A stretch of DNA of 22,857 nt from Oscillospiraceae bacterium (GTDB lineage Bacteria; Bacillota; Clostridia; Oscillospirales; Oscillospiraceae). Below, piece after piece: positions 15,593 to 22,857 of this stretch. The position numbers were made by a program, and so were the translations under genes. Position 1 is the first letter of the stretch, and the number at the start of each line of letters is the position of its first letter. The notes below the pieces were generated by a model that saw only the letters and a list, made by a program, of their open reading frames with translations, was not told the DNA's origin and did no database searches. The DNA lies in assembly GCA_020025345.1 (NCBI GenBank), contig JAHHSH010000027.1, positions 1-22,857 on the forward strand, in the 5' to 3' direction.

Positions 15593-16692
15593 TATTCTGC
15601 ACTCCCTTCTGCCTTCATGGCACGCTTGGTACTGCCCACGATGGCCTTGTGTTCCCAGCCGGCCAGGAAGCGCTCGGCTGCGACGAGAATGATAATGACT
15701 GCCTGGATGACGTTGATGATCTCAGGCGGAATATTAGAGGTAAAGTTCAGCGCATCTGCCGAGGTACGGATATACGCCAGGAAAAGGGCTGCCAGAGGCA
15801 TATAGTGGGGCTTATTGTGGCACAGCACCGCCAGCATAACACCGTCCCAGCCGTGGTTGGTAAATCCGCCGTACATGAAGCGCTGATAGTTGCCCAGCGT
15901 CTCCACCGTGCCGCCCACACCGGCCAGCGCACCGGCCAGCACGGAGATACCCACAATGGTCTTGCCCACAGGCATACCGGAGTAGGTGCCGAACTTCTGG
16001 TTCTTGCCCACCGTGCGGGCGGAGAGACCGAAGCCCGTATGGTAGAGTACCACATAGCCGATCACCACGGCAGCAATACCGAACAGCAGACCGATATGCA
16101 GACGGGAGTTTCCGAAGAGGTAGGGCAGTCTTGCCGACTGAGCAAACTGATAGGATGCTTCAAAACCGGCAGCGGGGTCGCGCAGCGGATTCAAGATCAC
16201 ATACATACCCAGATACAGCGCCACATAGTTGATCATCAGCGCCACAACGATGGTAACGGCATTATAGCGAACGTGCAGGATACCGGGAATTCCCATCACA
16301 ATGCTGCCGGCCAGCGCACCGGCCAGAATACACAGCGGGATGTGGATCATGGAAGGGATGCCGGGAATGATGGCAACCGCCGTAGCCGCCACGGCACCAC
16401 CGAAGAACGCACCCTCGGCGGCAATATTGATCTGTCCGGCAGAGTTCACAAGGCAGATGGCCGTACCGGTGAACAGCAGAGGGATCATCTTGGAGATGAT
16501 GGCGGTAAGGTTACTGGTATTACGCAGAGGGCCGGTCAGCAATGTCATAAAGTCTTTGCCGGGGTTATCACTGACGGTCACAATCAGAATAAAGGCAATC
16601 GCCATAGAGATGACAATGGCCAAAACCGTTCTCAAAACGGAGAAGCGTCTCTCGATCTGCTGGCTTTTGTTCATCGGTTCTAATTTACGCAA
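15592..16692 (-). CDS. Nucleoside ABC transporter permease 1 (NupP-like)
   Basis: This permease of about 366 aa, longer than its partner, is in the family of NupP and other BMP-associated permeases. Visible stretches are TGTAICLVNSAGQINIAAEGAFFGG, GIPGILHVRYNAVTIVVALMINY and GLSARTVGKNQKFGTYSGMPVG, with about ten hydrophobic segments. The start is uncertain. TTG at 16690-16692 has GGAGG 8 bases upstream and overlaps the ATPase stop by 8 bases; ATG at 16674, six codons later, has no clear ribosome site. The TTG is preferred here. Confidence 0.87.
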   Translation of the reverse strand: MRKLEPMNKSQQIERRFSVLRTVLAIVISMAIAFILIVTVSDNPGKDFMTLLTGPLRNTSNLTAIISKMIPLLFTGTAICLVNSAGQINIAAEGAFFGGAVAATAVAIIPGIPSMIHIPLCILAGALAGSIVMGIPGILHVRYNAVTIVVALMINYVALYLGMYVILNPLRDPAAGFEASYQFAQSARLPYLFGNSRLHIGLLFGIAAVVIGYVVLYHTGFGLSARTVGKNQKFGTYSGMPVGKTIVGISVLAGALAGVGGTVETLGNYQRFMYGGFTNHGWDGVMLAVLCHNKPHYMPLAALFLAYIRTSADALNFTSNIPPEIINVIQAVIIILVAAERFLAGWEHKAIVGSTKRAMKAEGSAE

Positions 16693-18283
16693 AGAGAACA
16701 CCTCCAATTTCCTCATCACTCTGTTTCTTGACGCCCAGCATATACTCGCCCAGCGTCTGCTCGTCCACCTGACTTGCATCGGGGAAGTATGCCACGATCT
16801 GACCGGCATACATGACCACAAGGCTGTCGCTGACACTCAGCAGCTCGCCCAGATCCGCAGAGAAAAGCAGCGTTGCCGTCTGCTTTTCGTCGCGCAGGGC
16901 CACGATCTTCTTACGGATGACCTCCGCTGCACCCACGTCAATACCACGGGTAGGATGGCACACCAGCATGAATTTCGCGTCTGTGGTGAACTCACGGGCG
17001 GCGACCACCTTCTGGATATTACCACCGGAAAGGGTCTTCACGGCCGCACCGGGACCTTCGCACTTGACCACGAATTCTTTCACATATTCCTTGCTGTCCT
17101 GCCGCACTTTCTTCCAGTTCAGCAATCCGAATTTCTTATATTGCTTCTGATAGTAACGATCAGCGATGATATTCTCCTCGATACTCTGATCTTTGGATGC
17201 ACCGTAGGTCATACGGTCCTGATGCATCAGGGAAACACCCATCTCGCGGATCTCACGGATGGATTTTGCACTCTTCAAAGAGCGACCGTTCACCAGCACG
17301 TCACCGGACTGAATGGGGAGAAGTCCGGCGATAATATCCGCCAGCTCTGCCTGCCCGTTGCCCTCCACACCGGCAACGCCCAAAATCTCACCAGCGCGCA
17401 CATCAAAGGACACATGGGACACAGCATTCTTCCCCTGTGCGTCCTTAAAGGTGAGATCCCGCACCTTCAAAACCGTCTCCTGCGGCTTGGCCGGTGCCTT
17501 GTCGATCTTGAGCTTCACATCGCGGTTAAACATCATCTTCGTGATGTCGTCCTCGGTGATATTGGTCATATCCGCCGTACCGATAGACTTACCGAGCCGG
17601 AGCACCGTGATTCGGTCGCAGATTTCCCGCACCTCGTTGAGCTTGTGGGAAATAAATACGATGGAGAAACCCTGCTCCTTCAGTTTCTTGAGCTGCACGA
17701 ACAGCTCCTTGATCTCCTGCGGTGTCAAAACGGCAGTGGGCTCATCCAGCAAAAGCAGCTTTGCGCCGCGGATCAGAATCTTCAAAATCTCCACCCGCTG
17801 CTTGTAGCCCACAGAGAGATCGCCAACGATGGCATCGGGGTCCACGTCCAGATCGTACTTCTTGGACACCTCGATCACGCGCCGTCTGGCCTCCTTGCGA
17901 TCATAGACGATGCCGCCCTTCACAGGCTCCACGCCCAGCAGCATATTGTCCGTTACCGACAGATTATCCACCAGCATGAAGTGCTGGTGCACCATGCCGA
18001 TTCCATATTCCAATGCATCCAGAGGGCTCTCGATCTTATGCTCCTGGCCACCGATCAGGATGCGTCCCTCCTCCGGTGTCTCCTGTCCGAAGAGTACCTT
18101 CATCAGCGTTGTTTTTCCGGCGCCGTTCTCACCCACAAGTCCGTGGATCTCACCTCTGCGGACAGAAAAATTCACATCGCTGTTGGCGACAAAGCCGTTT
18201 TCGTAGATCTTGGTAATATGCTCCATGGAGAGCATATCCTCACCGATGCCCACATTATCGAAAAGCTTCTGCTTTTCCGTCAT
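16685..18283 (-). CDS. Double-domain nucleoside/BMP-type ABC transporter ATPase (NupO-like)
   Basis: This 532-aa protein carries two ABC ATPase domains. Domain 1 is canonical: Walker A GENGAGKT (51-58), signature LSVGYKQRVE (156-165), Walker B LLLLDEPT (176-183) and H-loop His213. Domain 2 has a degenerate P-loop (GVEGNGQAEL, 305-314), signature LSGGN (418-422) and a non-canonical Walker B region, FMLVCHPTRGID (438-449), lacking the usual Asp-Glu pair. That asymmetry is typical of RbsA/YufO-like ATPases in BMP importers. The ATG at 18283 follows AGGGAGG by 7 bases. It lies downstream of a terminator-like hairpin that separates it from the lipoprotein gene. Confidence 0.9.
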   Translation of the reverse strand: MTEKQKLFDNVGIGEDMLSMEHITKIYENGFVANSDVNFSVRRGEIHGLVGENGAGKTTLMKVLFGQETPEEGRILIGGQEHKIESPLDALEYGIGMVHQHFMLVDNLSVTDNMLLGVEPVKGGIVYDRKEARRRVIEVSKKYDLDVDPDAIVGDLSVGYKQRVEILKILIRGAKLLLLDEPTAVLTPQEIKELFVQLKKLKEQGFSIVFISHKLNEVREICDRITVLRLGKSIGTADMTNITEDDITKMMFNRDVKLKIDKAPAKPQETVLKVRDLTFKDAQGKNAVSHVSFDVRAGEILGVAGVEGNGQAELADIIAGLLPIQSGDVLVNGRSLKSAKSIREIREMGVSLMHQDRMTYGASKDQSIEENIIADRYYQKQYKKFGLLNWKKVRQDSKEYVKEFVVKCEGPGAAVKTLSGGNIQKVVAAREFTTDAKFMLVCHPTRGIDVGAAEVIRKKIVALRDEKQTATLLFSADLGELLSVSDSLVVMYAGQIVAYFPDASQVDEQTLGEYMLGVKKQSDEEIGGVLFA

Positions 18284-18330
18284 CTCTTTTCCTCCCTTTC
18301 CAAATAGGATCACATGAAAATCTCTTTAGC

Positions 18331-18362
18331 AAAAAAGGGAGGTGCAGAATGCACCCCCCTTT
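18331..18362 (-). terminator. Intra-operon terminator/attenuator after the BMP lipoprotein gene
   Basis: In - strand RNA a 12-bp stem (18350-18361 with 18335-18346, one G-U wobble) has a 3-base loop and is followed by a run of U (18331-18336). It lies 13 bases past the lipoprotein stop and 47 bases before the ATPase start. It probably acts as a partial terminator, so that the binding protein is made in excess over the transporter core. Confidence 0.75.
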
Positions 18363-18373
18363 CGGTTACTGCA

Positions 18374-19510
18374 TTAGTTCTGAGCGGGAGCCAGAGCCTT
18401 GATGGCATCGACCTCTTCGGTAGATGCACCGTAAGCTGTGCTGACCTGAATCTCGCCGGCCATCATCTTGTTGGCCACTTCAGCCAGCTGATTACGGATC
18501 GATTCGGGAACAAGAGCCTGATAGAACTCGTTGTCCGCCAGAGAAACACCACCGTCTGCATAGGGAACCTTGATGTGGGTACCCCACTGCGCATTGCCTT
18601 CACCGATTTCGGTCACAATGGGGAACACCATGTTGTAATAAGCCTTGATCACAGAGGTAACAATATGATCGGCAGTTTCCTTGCTGGTGCCGGAAATATT
18701 CACAGCCTCGTCAGCGTCAGCGCACACGGCATAGACGTTCTTCTCCAGAGCGGCATCGGCCACAGCCAGATCGCTGTTGGAAACGCCCACGATCACGTCA
18801 GCACCGCTGTTGCTCTGGGAAATAGCGATCTCCTTGGTCAGAGCAGAGTTGTTGTGGTCACCCACGAAGGAATAGAGCACCTCAATGGAGGGATCGACGT
18901 ATTTGACACCCTCGATGTAAGCCACCAGTGCATCCAAAATAGCAGTAGACTCCATAGCACCCACAAAGCCCACGACCTTCTGGGGGTTGGCATAAGCACA
19001 TTCCTCGGAGGTGGTCATCATGGCAGCCAGAGCGCCGGCCAGGAAATAGCCCTGGTTCTGCATGACCTGTACGGAGATCACGTTGGCATTCTTGCCGTCG
19101 GAGAAATCCATCTCGGTATCGAAAATCAGGAACTTCTGATTGGGGAACTTGGCAGCGGTGTTGGACAGAGGCTCGATCATGGTGCCGAAGCCGGTCACAA
19201 TGAGGTCGTACTGACCCATCTCCGCAGCCTTCATCAGAGTGCTCTCATAAAGAGAAGTATCCATGTTGCACTCGAAGCTAGACACATTGCCGCCGTTGGC
19301 CTTGGTGTAATCTTTCAGTGCAGCATACACATCATCGTTGTTGGTGCCGCCGCCCAGGTTACCGGTAACGACAAACATAATGTCCAGTGCCTTGCCGGAG
19401 CCCTCGTTGTTTGCGGGATCCTTGCCGTCGCCGCCTTTGCCGCCGCAGGCTGCCAAAAGCATGGTCAGCGCCAGTACCGCGGAGATGATGCTGATGAGTT
19501 TCTTTTTCAT
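18374..19510 (-). CDS. bmpA: BMP-family nucleoside-binding lipoprotein
   Basis: This 378-aa lipoprotein has lipobox LAAC (Cys22), a Gly/Lys-rich tether and a Bmp/PnrA-type periplasmic-binding fold. Landmarks are YDLIVTGFGTMIEPLSNTAAKFPNQKFLIFDTEMDF, QNQGYFLAGALAAMM, VVGFVGAMESTAILDALVAYIEGVKYVDP and SGADVIVGVSN. Family members bind purine or pyrimidine nucleosides and feed an RbsA-like ATPase with two permeases, whose genes follow. The ATG has AAAGGAAG about 6 bases upstream. The nearby uridine phosphorylase gene supports a nucleoside ligand, though the exact one is unknown. Transcription is predicted from 19612-19640 and may be controlled by the IclR protein encoded just upstream. Confidence 0.9.
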   Translation of the reverse strand: MKKKLISIISAVLALTMLLAACGGKGGDGKDPANNEGSGKALDIMFVVTGNLGGGTNNDDVYAALKDYTKANGGNVSSFECNMDTSLYESTLMKAAEMGQYDLIVTGFGTMIEPLSNTAAKFPNQKFLIFDTEMDFSDGKNANVISVQVMQNQGYFLAGALAAMMTTSEECAYANPQKVVGFVGAMESTAILDALVAYIEGVKYVDPSIEVLYSFVGDHNNSALTKEIAISQSNSGADVIVGVSNSDLAVADAALEKNVYAVCADADEAVNISGTSKETADHIVTSVIKAYYNMVFPIVTEIGEGNAQWGTHIKVPYADGGVSLADNEFYQALVPESIRNQLAEVANKMMAGEIQVSTAYGASTEEVDAIKALAPAQN

Positions 19511-19564
19511 TTTCTACTTCCTTTCTTCGCCTTCCCTTGATGGCTGTTTGTTTTCCTTTTTCTT

Positions 19565-19589
19565 ATTCCGCTACACGGAATTACATTCC
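19565..19589. promoter_or_regulatory. Overlapping dyads, candidate IclR operator
   Basis: Two overlapping inverted repeats are seen: ATTCCG-n5-CGGAAT (19565-19581) and GGAAT-n3-ATTCC (19577-19589). The second resembles the E. coli IclR consensus (TGGAAATnATTTCCA). The cluster lies about 16-40 bases downstream of the predicted lipoprotein transcription start, a position suited to repression. Binding is inferred. Confidence 0.5.
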
Positions 19590-19611
19590 ATATAGCAGAA
19601 ATTCCTAATTG

Positions 19612-19640
19612 ATGATACCATTGATTGTACAGCGCGTCAA
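19612..19640 (-). promoter_or_regulatory. Predicted promoter of the BMP nucleoside operon
   Basis: On the - strand TTGACG (19635-19640) and TATCAT (19612-19617) are exactly 17 bases apart. Transcription would begin near 19605, giving a leader of about 95 bases that contains the candidate operator. Confidence 0.6.
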
Positions 19641-19720
19641 TCTACACGTTTCTTCTTTTCCACAAGAATTTAAATTTCTACTCTTTTTACAGGAAATCTG
19701 TCGCTATTTTATGCATAACG

Positions 19721-20455
19721 TCAAGAAATCTCCCTTGAAATAGAAGATGCGCACAGTTTCAGTCGCCTTACCAGTTCCATGTTGACGGTATGCTCTGTCT
19801 TGATCATGGTCGCAGCCAGTGCTGCAACCGTTTTGCCGCGATAATCATAGATGGGACAGGAGATCCCCTGAATCCCCAGCTGCAGCTCCTCATCAATGAG
19901 TGCATATCCCTGCTGCCGGATGTGTTCCAGCTCCTCCATCAGCTCGTCCAGCTCCACTTTTGTGTAGGGTGTCTGCTTGACACGGGAGGTACGTTCAAAG
20001 ATGGCCTTGGCCTGCTCGGCGGGCATACTGGCTGCGAACACACGTCCGGCGGAGGTATTATACATAGGAAGCTCCGTGCCGGTGGTGGTCATAAAAATGG
20101 ACGCATCACCGCCCACGATTCCCTCCAGATTGATGATCTTATCGTCATTGCGCACGCACAGCACGATCGGCATCTTGATGTCGCGGGACAGCTCATACAT
20201 AAACGGCTTGGCCGCAGCGATGAGGCTGTTGCGCTCCCGCATCCCTGCGCAAATAGAGTAAACCTTGTAGCTGAGGGCATACTTCTTTGTCTCCGCATTC
20301 TGGAATACAAAGTGGTTGTCCTGTAAACTTTTCAGCACTCTGTGTGTAGAACTGGGCGGCATATCCAGAGCCTCCGATAAATCGGAGACAGACATTCCCT
20401 CCAGCGCCTCACTCAATATCTCAATGGTCTTCAAGACTCTATCTACCAGCTGCAT
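19721..20455 (-). CDS. IclR-family transcriptional regulator
   Basis: This 244-aa protein has an N-terminal winged helix-turn-helix (about 3-60, with MSVSDLSEALDMPPSSTHRVLKSLQ as reader helix region) and a C-terminal IclR effector domain (about 70-240). The latter includes LPMYNTSAGRVFAASMP and GYALIDEELQLGIQGISCPIYDYRG, both typical of the family's ligand-binding GAF-like fold. The length is normal. The ATG has AAAGGTGAG 5 bases upstream. It is encoded just upstream of the nucleoside operon in the same direction, 210 bases away, and is the obvious candidate regulator; IclR control of nucleoside uptake is plausible but not established. The effector is unknown. Confidence 0.9.
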   Translation of the reverse strand: MQLVDRVLKTIEILSEALEGMSVSDLSEALDMPPSSTHRVLKSLQDNHFVFQNAETKKYALSYKVYSICAGMRERNSLIAAAKPFMYELSRDIKMPIVLCVRNDDKIINLEGIVGGDASIFMTTTGTELPMYNTSAGRVFAASMPAEQAKAIFERTSRVKQTPYTKVELDELMEELEHIRQQGYALIDEELQLGIQGISCPIYDYRGKTVAALAATMIKTEHTVNMELVRRLKLCASSISREIS

Positions 20456-20556
20456 AATTTCTCACCTTTCTTTCCTCGCTTCTTCTCTCACGGCTGGTCG
20501 TGCGGCAACATAGCAAAACCACAGCTGCGGAGCATGGGGCTAAACATTTTTAGACA

Positions 20557-20585
20557 AGTATAATGCAAGATATGCATTTATGCAA
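20557..20585 (-). promoter_or_regulatory. Predicted promoter of the iclR-type gene
   Basis: On the - strand TTGCAT (20580-20585) and TATACT (20557-20562) are 17 bases apart. The spacer holds further copies of TGCAT, forming a TTGCAT/ATGCAA pattern around the promoter that could be an autoregulatory site. Transcription would start near 20550. Confidence 0.5.
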
Positions 20586-20603
20586 ACAGATTTGTTTTTT
20601 GAA

Positions 20604-20643
20604 AAAAGAGTCTTGCCCGATTTTCAAGGGGCAAGACTCTTTT
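20604..20643 (-). terminator. Terminator of the DUF4298 gene
   Basis: A 15-bp perfect stem (20604-20618 with 20629-20643) has a 10-base loop. In - strand RNA it ends in a run of six U (20602-20607). It lies just after the DUF4298 stop and isolates that gene from the iclR-type gene downstream. Confidence 0.88.
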
Positions 20644-20650
20644 ATGCTTA

Positions 20651-20950
20651 TCATTTAATCATTTGGAGCCCGGTTTCCATCATGCGAATGGCCGTGTCAC
20701 GGTAATCCCCTATAAGATCAAAGATCTCATCCTCCGACAAAACGCCTCTACTCATCGTTTGGGGAATCAGCCCTGCCCTGTCATCCTCAAGATCCCGGTT
20801 TCTCTGATCACTGTAGTAGTATTCGATCAGCGCTGCGTATTCCCCGCGGCTCTCCTCCAGCTTCTCTAAAAGTGCCTGCATCTCCTGAACTATTTCTTCC
20901 TGCTGCACTCTGATATTCTCCATTTTTTCAATATGGTCGTACCTGCTCAT
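20651..20950 (-). CDS. DUF4298 domain small protein
   Basis: This 99-aa soluble, largely helical protein matches DUF4298: an N-terminal coiled-coil-like helix (about 3-36, RYDHIEKMENIRVQQEEIVQ onward), then YAALIEYYYSDQRNRDLEDD and the C-terminal GVLSEDEIFDLIGDYRDTAIRMM. The family's function is unknown. The ATG at 20950 is preferred, giving a leader of about 30 bases after the predicted promoter with GGAGGGGG about 11-14 bases upstream. An ATG at 20971 would add seven residues but has no ribosome site and a leader of only about 11 bases. It appears monocistronic. Confidence 0.8.
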   Translation of the reverse strand: MSRYDHIEKMENIRVQQEEIVQEMQALLEKLEESRGEYAALIEYYYSDQRNRDLEDDRAGLIPQTMSRGVLSEDEIFDLIGDYRDTAIRMMETGLQMIK

Positions 20951-20988
20951 CTGCTCTTTTTCCCCCTCCATACAGAACTTTTTTCTTT

Positions 20989-21017
20989 ATTATACATTTC
21001 CCCTGTTTCTATTGCAA
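20989..21017 (-). promoter_or_regulatory. Predicted promoter of the DUF4298 gene
   Basis: On the - strand TTGCAA (21012-21017) and a perfect TATAAT (20989-20994) are 17 bases apart. This is the best sigma-A-like promoter in the window, with a predicted start near 20982. Confidence 0.7.
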
Positions 21018-21180
21018 CACCTACGCCCAACTCCGTCTTTTTTCCCTCGCCAACCGCCGTTCATTTTTCGTCAAAATAACGGAAACACCGCTTTTATTCT
21101 GTCAAAATGCCGTTTTTTTAATTTCCGAGGATTTTTTTACATAATCGTTAGATTTTTCACTTTCTTTTTCTTTTGTTTTC

Positions 21181-21189
21181 TGTTACAAT
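21181..21189 (+). promoter_or_regulatory. Predicted extended -10 promoter of the CoA-transferase gene
   Basis: The sequence TGTTACAAT fits an extended -10 (TGnTACAAT). The -35 position 17 bases upstream (21161-21166, TTTCTT) is weak within a T-rich tract. Transcription would start near 21196. Confidence 0.5.
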
Positions 21190-21360
21190 AACACCATTAC
21201 GAATGTTAAAAACTAAACAAAGTCGTCTTCAAATCTGGCAGAATCTGGAATTTGTACCCCGCATTGGGTGTATGAACCGGGATTCTTGCGCCGCCCCCTT
21301 TAACTACTTATCCGCAGCCCACAGCGGCTGCACTACAAATTTCAAGGAGGACAATAGAAC

Positions 21361-22704
21361 ATGGACTATCAGGCACTTTATAAAGAAAAACTAACTACTC
21401 CCGAAGAAGCTGTTAAACTCGTCAAATCCGGTGACTGGGTGGACTATGGCTGGTGCACCACCCATCCGCGTGCACTGGATCGCGCGCTGGCCGCCCGCAA
21501 GGACGAGCTGTTCGACGTGAAGGTGCGCGGCGGCGTCACCATGTGGATGCCGGAGATTGCTCAGGTCCAGGACGCCTCAGAGCACTTCACCTGGAACTCC
21601 TGGCACTGCAGCGGTGTCGATCGTAAGATCATCCAGAGCGGCGTCGGCTACTTCAGCCCCATGCGCTACTCTGAGCTGCCCACCTTCTATCGCAGAGACC
21701 TGCCCCCCGTGGATGTGGTCATGCTGCAAACCACACCCATGGACGAGCACGGCAACTTCAACTTCGGCATTTCCTGTTCCCATCTGGGCGCTATCCTCTC
21801 CCGTGCCAGACACGTCATTGTGGAGGTCAACACCAATATGCCCTGGGTCAACGGCCTTACCGGCAGCGAGGTGAACATCTCTCAGGTGGACGCCGTGGTA
21901 GAGGGCGACAATGCGCCGCTGCCCGAGCTGTCCTCCGGCGGTGCTCCTTCCGAGGTGGATCGTGCCGTAGCGGCACAGGTAGTAGCACAGATCCCGGATC
22001 GCGCCTGCCTGCAGCTGGGCATCGGCGCTATGCCCAACACCATCGGCACCATGATTGCCCAGTCCGATCTGAAGGAACTGTCTGTCCACACCGAGATGTA
22101 CGTCGATGCCTTTGTGGATATGTCCATGGCCGGCAAGATCACGGGCCGCTATAAAAAGACAGATCCGGGCCGGCAGGTCTTTTCCTTTGCCGCCGGCAGC
22201 AAGAAGCTGTATGATTTCATCCACAACAATCCCGATGTAATGGCCGCTCCGGTGGATTACACCAACGATGTGCGTGTCATCGGCGAGATCGACAACTTCA
22301 TCTCCATCAATAACTGCATTGACATGGATCTCTTCGGCCAGGTCAACGCTGAATCTGCCGGTTTGAAGCATATCTCCGGCACCGGAGGACAGCTGGACTT
22401 CGCTATGGGCGCCTATCTCTCCAACGGCGGCAAGAGCTTCATCTGCATGGCCTCCACCGTCACCGGCAAGGATGGCGTTACCAAGAGCCGCATTGTGCCC
22501 ACCCTGAGCCACGGCTCCATCTGCACCGACCCCCGTACCTGTGTCCATTACATCGTCACAGAGTACGGCATGGTCAATCTGAAGGGTCTTTCCGTCTGGG
22601 AGCGCACCGATCAGATCATCGGCATTGCCCACCCCGATTTCCGGGATTCCCTCATCGAGGAAGCGGAAAAAATGCACATCTGGCGGCGCAGCAATAAGCG
22701 CTGA
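21361..22704 (+). CDS. Butyryl-CoA:acetate / 4-hydroxybutyrate CoA-transferase family protein
   Basis: This 447-aa enzyme belongs to the acetyl-CoA hydrolase/transferase family. The N-terminus MDYQALYKEKLTTPEEAVK and SGDWVDYGWC (23-32) match the butyryl-CoA:acetate CoA-transferases of gut butyrate producers. The catalytic glutamate is Glu245 in HTEM, and the glycine-rich CoA-site motif is GTGGQLDF (340-347). It would move CoA from an acyl-CoA to acetate, forming acid plus acetyl-CoA in the cytoplasm. The ATG has AAGGAGG 10 bases upstream. No other pathway gene is in the window. Butyryl-CoA is the likeliest donor; 4-hydroxybutyrate or another short acyl chain cannot be excluded from sequence alone. 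Confidence 0.88.
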   Translation: MDYQALYKEKLTTPEEAVKLVKSGDWVDYGWCTTHPRALDRALAARKDELFDVKVRGGVTMWMPEIAQVQDASEHFTWNSWHCSGVDRKIIQSGVGYFSPMRYSELPTFYRRDLPPVDVVMLQTTPMDEHGNFNFGISCSHLGAILSRARHVIVEVNTNMPWVNGLTGSEVNISQVDAVVEGDNAPLPELSSGGAPSEVDRAVAAQVVAQIPDRACLQLGIGAMPNTIGTMIAQSDLKELSVHTEMYVDAFVDMSMAGKITGRYKKTDPGRQVFSFAAGSKKLYDFIHNNPDVMAAPVDYTNDVRVIGEIDNFISINNCIDMDLFGQVNAESAGLKHISGTGGQLDFAMGAYLSNGGKSFICMASTVTGKDGVTKSRIVPTLSHGSICTDPRTCVHYIVTEYGMVNLKGLSVWERTDQIIGIAHPDFRDSLIEEAEKMHIWRRSNKR

Positions 22705-22857
22705 CCCCAAAAAAGCCTACTCTTTTCTCTTTTCGATCCCTCCTGTGACAGGAAACTGCCGCAGGGGGGATCTGCTTATTGACTGCATGAACAGCCTACT
22801 GACGCAAAGCAGGCGCAAAAATACCATTATTATCAACGTTTGTTTATATTGAGTTTA

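Larger units (their letters stand above)
20972..21360. other. 389-base intergenic regulatory region
   Basis: This AT-rich spacer lies between the divergent DUF4298 and CoA-transferase genes and carries a promoter for each. GTCAAAAT occurs twice (21070-21077 and 21101-21108), 31 bases apart. The predicted CoA-transferase leader is about 165 bases long and holds a small GCAGCC/GGCTGC hairpin (21314-21331). No convincing gene or known riboswitch pattern was seen. Confidence 0.6.

Noticed and set aside
14666..15805. A 379-codon open frame on the + strand antisense to the permease genes
   Set aside because: His/Gln/Gly-rich shadow translation without similarity to any family; the permeases on the other strand are well supported.
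16952..16999. Loss of Asp-Glu in the second Walker B of the nucleoside ATPase as a sign of a broken gene
   Set aside because: Degenerate second nucleotide sites are usual in BMP-associated RbsA-like ATPases, so this is not damage.
16301..18307. A 668-codon open frame on the + strand, antisense to the nucleoside ATPase and permease genes
   Set aside because: No recognisable domain and no ribosome site; the - strand genes are unmistakable ABC transporter components.
21173..21394. A 73-codon open frame in the CoA-transferase leader
   Set aside because: It starts within the predicted promoter, lacks a ribosome site and overlaps the CoA-transferase start out of frame.
22625..22852. An open frame at the right end overlapping the CoA-transferase 3' end
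   Set aside because: Mostly a shadow of the CoA-transferase in another frame, with no ribosome site or similarity. In bases 22705-22857 only a weak TCCTG/CAGGA hairpin was seen, which has no U-run.

Overview
The window looks like a chromosomal segment from an anaerobic, low-redox Firmicute of the gut Clostridia type (Oscillospiraceae/Lachnospiraceae-like). The reasons are moderately high GC, strong AGGAGG ribosome binding sites, TTG/GTG starts, Gram-positive lipoproteins and cell-wall proteins, a butyryl-CoA:acetate-type CoA-transferase and a BMP-type nucleoside ABC transporter. The genus is an inference. No rRNA, tRNA, CRISPR array, insertion sequence or phage gene was seen.

Region 1 (1-5105, + strand) is a haem-acquisition operon. 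It holds a 5'-truncated cell-wall protein with a Shp/NEAT-like domain and a PQTG sorting signal, a Shp-family haem-binding protein with a C-terminal membrane anchor, an IsdE-like haem lipoprotein with its Met and His ligands kept, an IsdF-like permease, a FecE/FepC-type ATPase and a DUF454 (YbaN) membrane protein. A strong hairpin terminator closes it. The layout is a surface-to-membrane haem relay like streptococcal Shr/Shp/Hts (Sia).

Region 2 (5138-10085) is a three-gene - strand operon (DUF1177 protein, YfcC-family carrier, M20 amidohydrolase). It is transcribed divergently from a PucR-family regulator on the + strand, and a plausible promoter can be seen for each side. It reads as an inducible uptake-and-hydrolysis pathway for an unidentified amide or peptide-like substrate.

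Region 3 (10206-13618, - strand) is a four-gene operon: MoxR-type AAA+ ATPase, VWA-domain (CoxE-like) protein, calcineurin-like phosphoesterase and DEDDh 3'-5' exonuclease. It has a good promoter upstream and a terminator shared with pucR downstream.

Region 4 (13721-20455, - strand) is a nucleoside salvage unit: IclR-family regulator, BMP lipoprotein, double-domain ATPase, two permeases and a uridine phosphorylase-family enzyme. A terminator-like hairpin between the lipoprotein and ATPase genes probably sets their relative expression. Overlapping dyads just downstream of the predicted lipoprotein promoter look like IclR operators.

Region 5 (20604-22857) holds a small DUF4298 gene (- strand) with near-consensus promoter and terminator, a 389-base regulatory spacer, and a CoA-transferase gene (+ strand) of the butyrate-forming family. 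The last 153 bases show no convincing gene.
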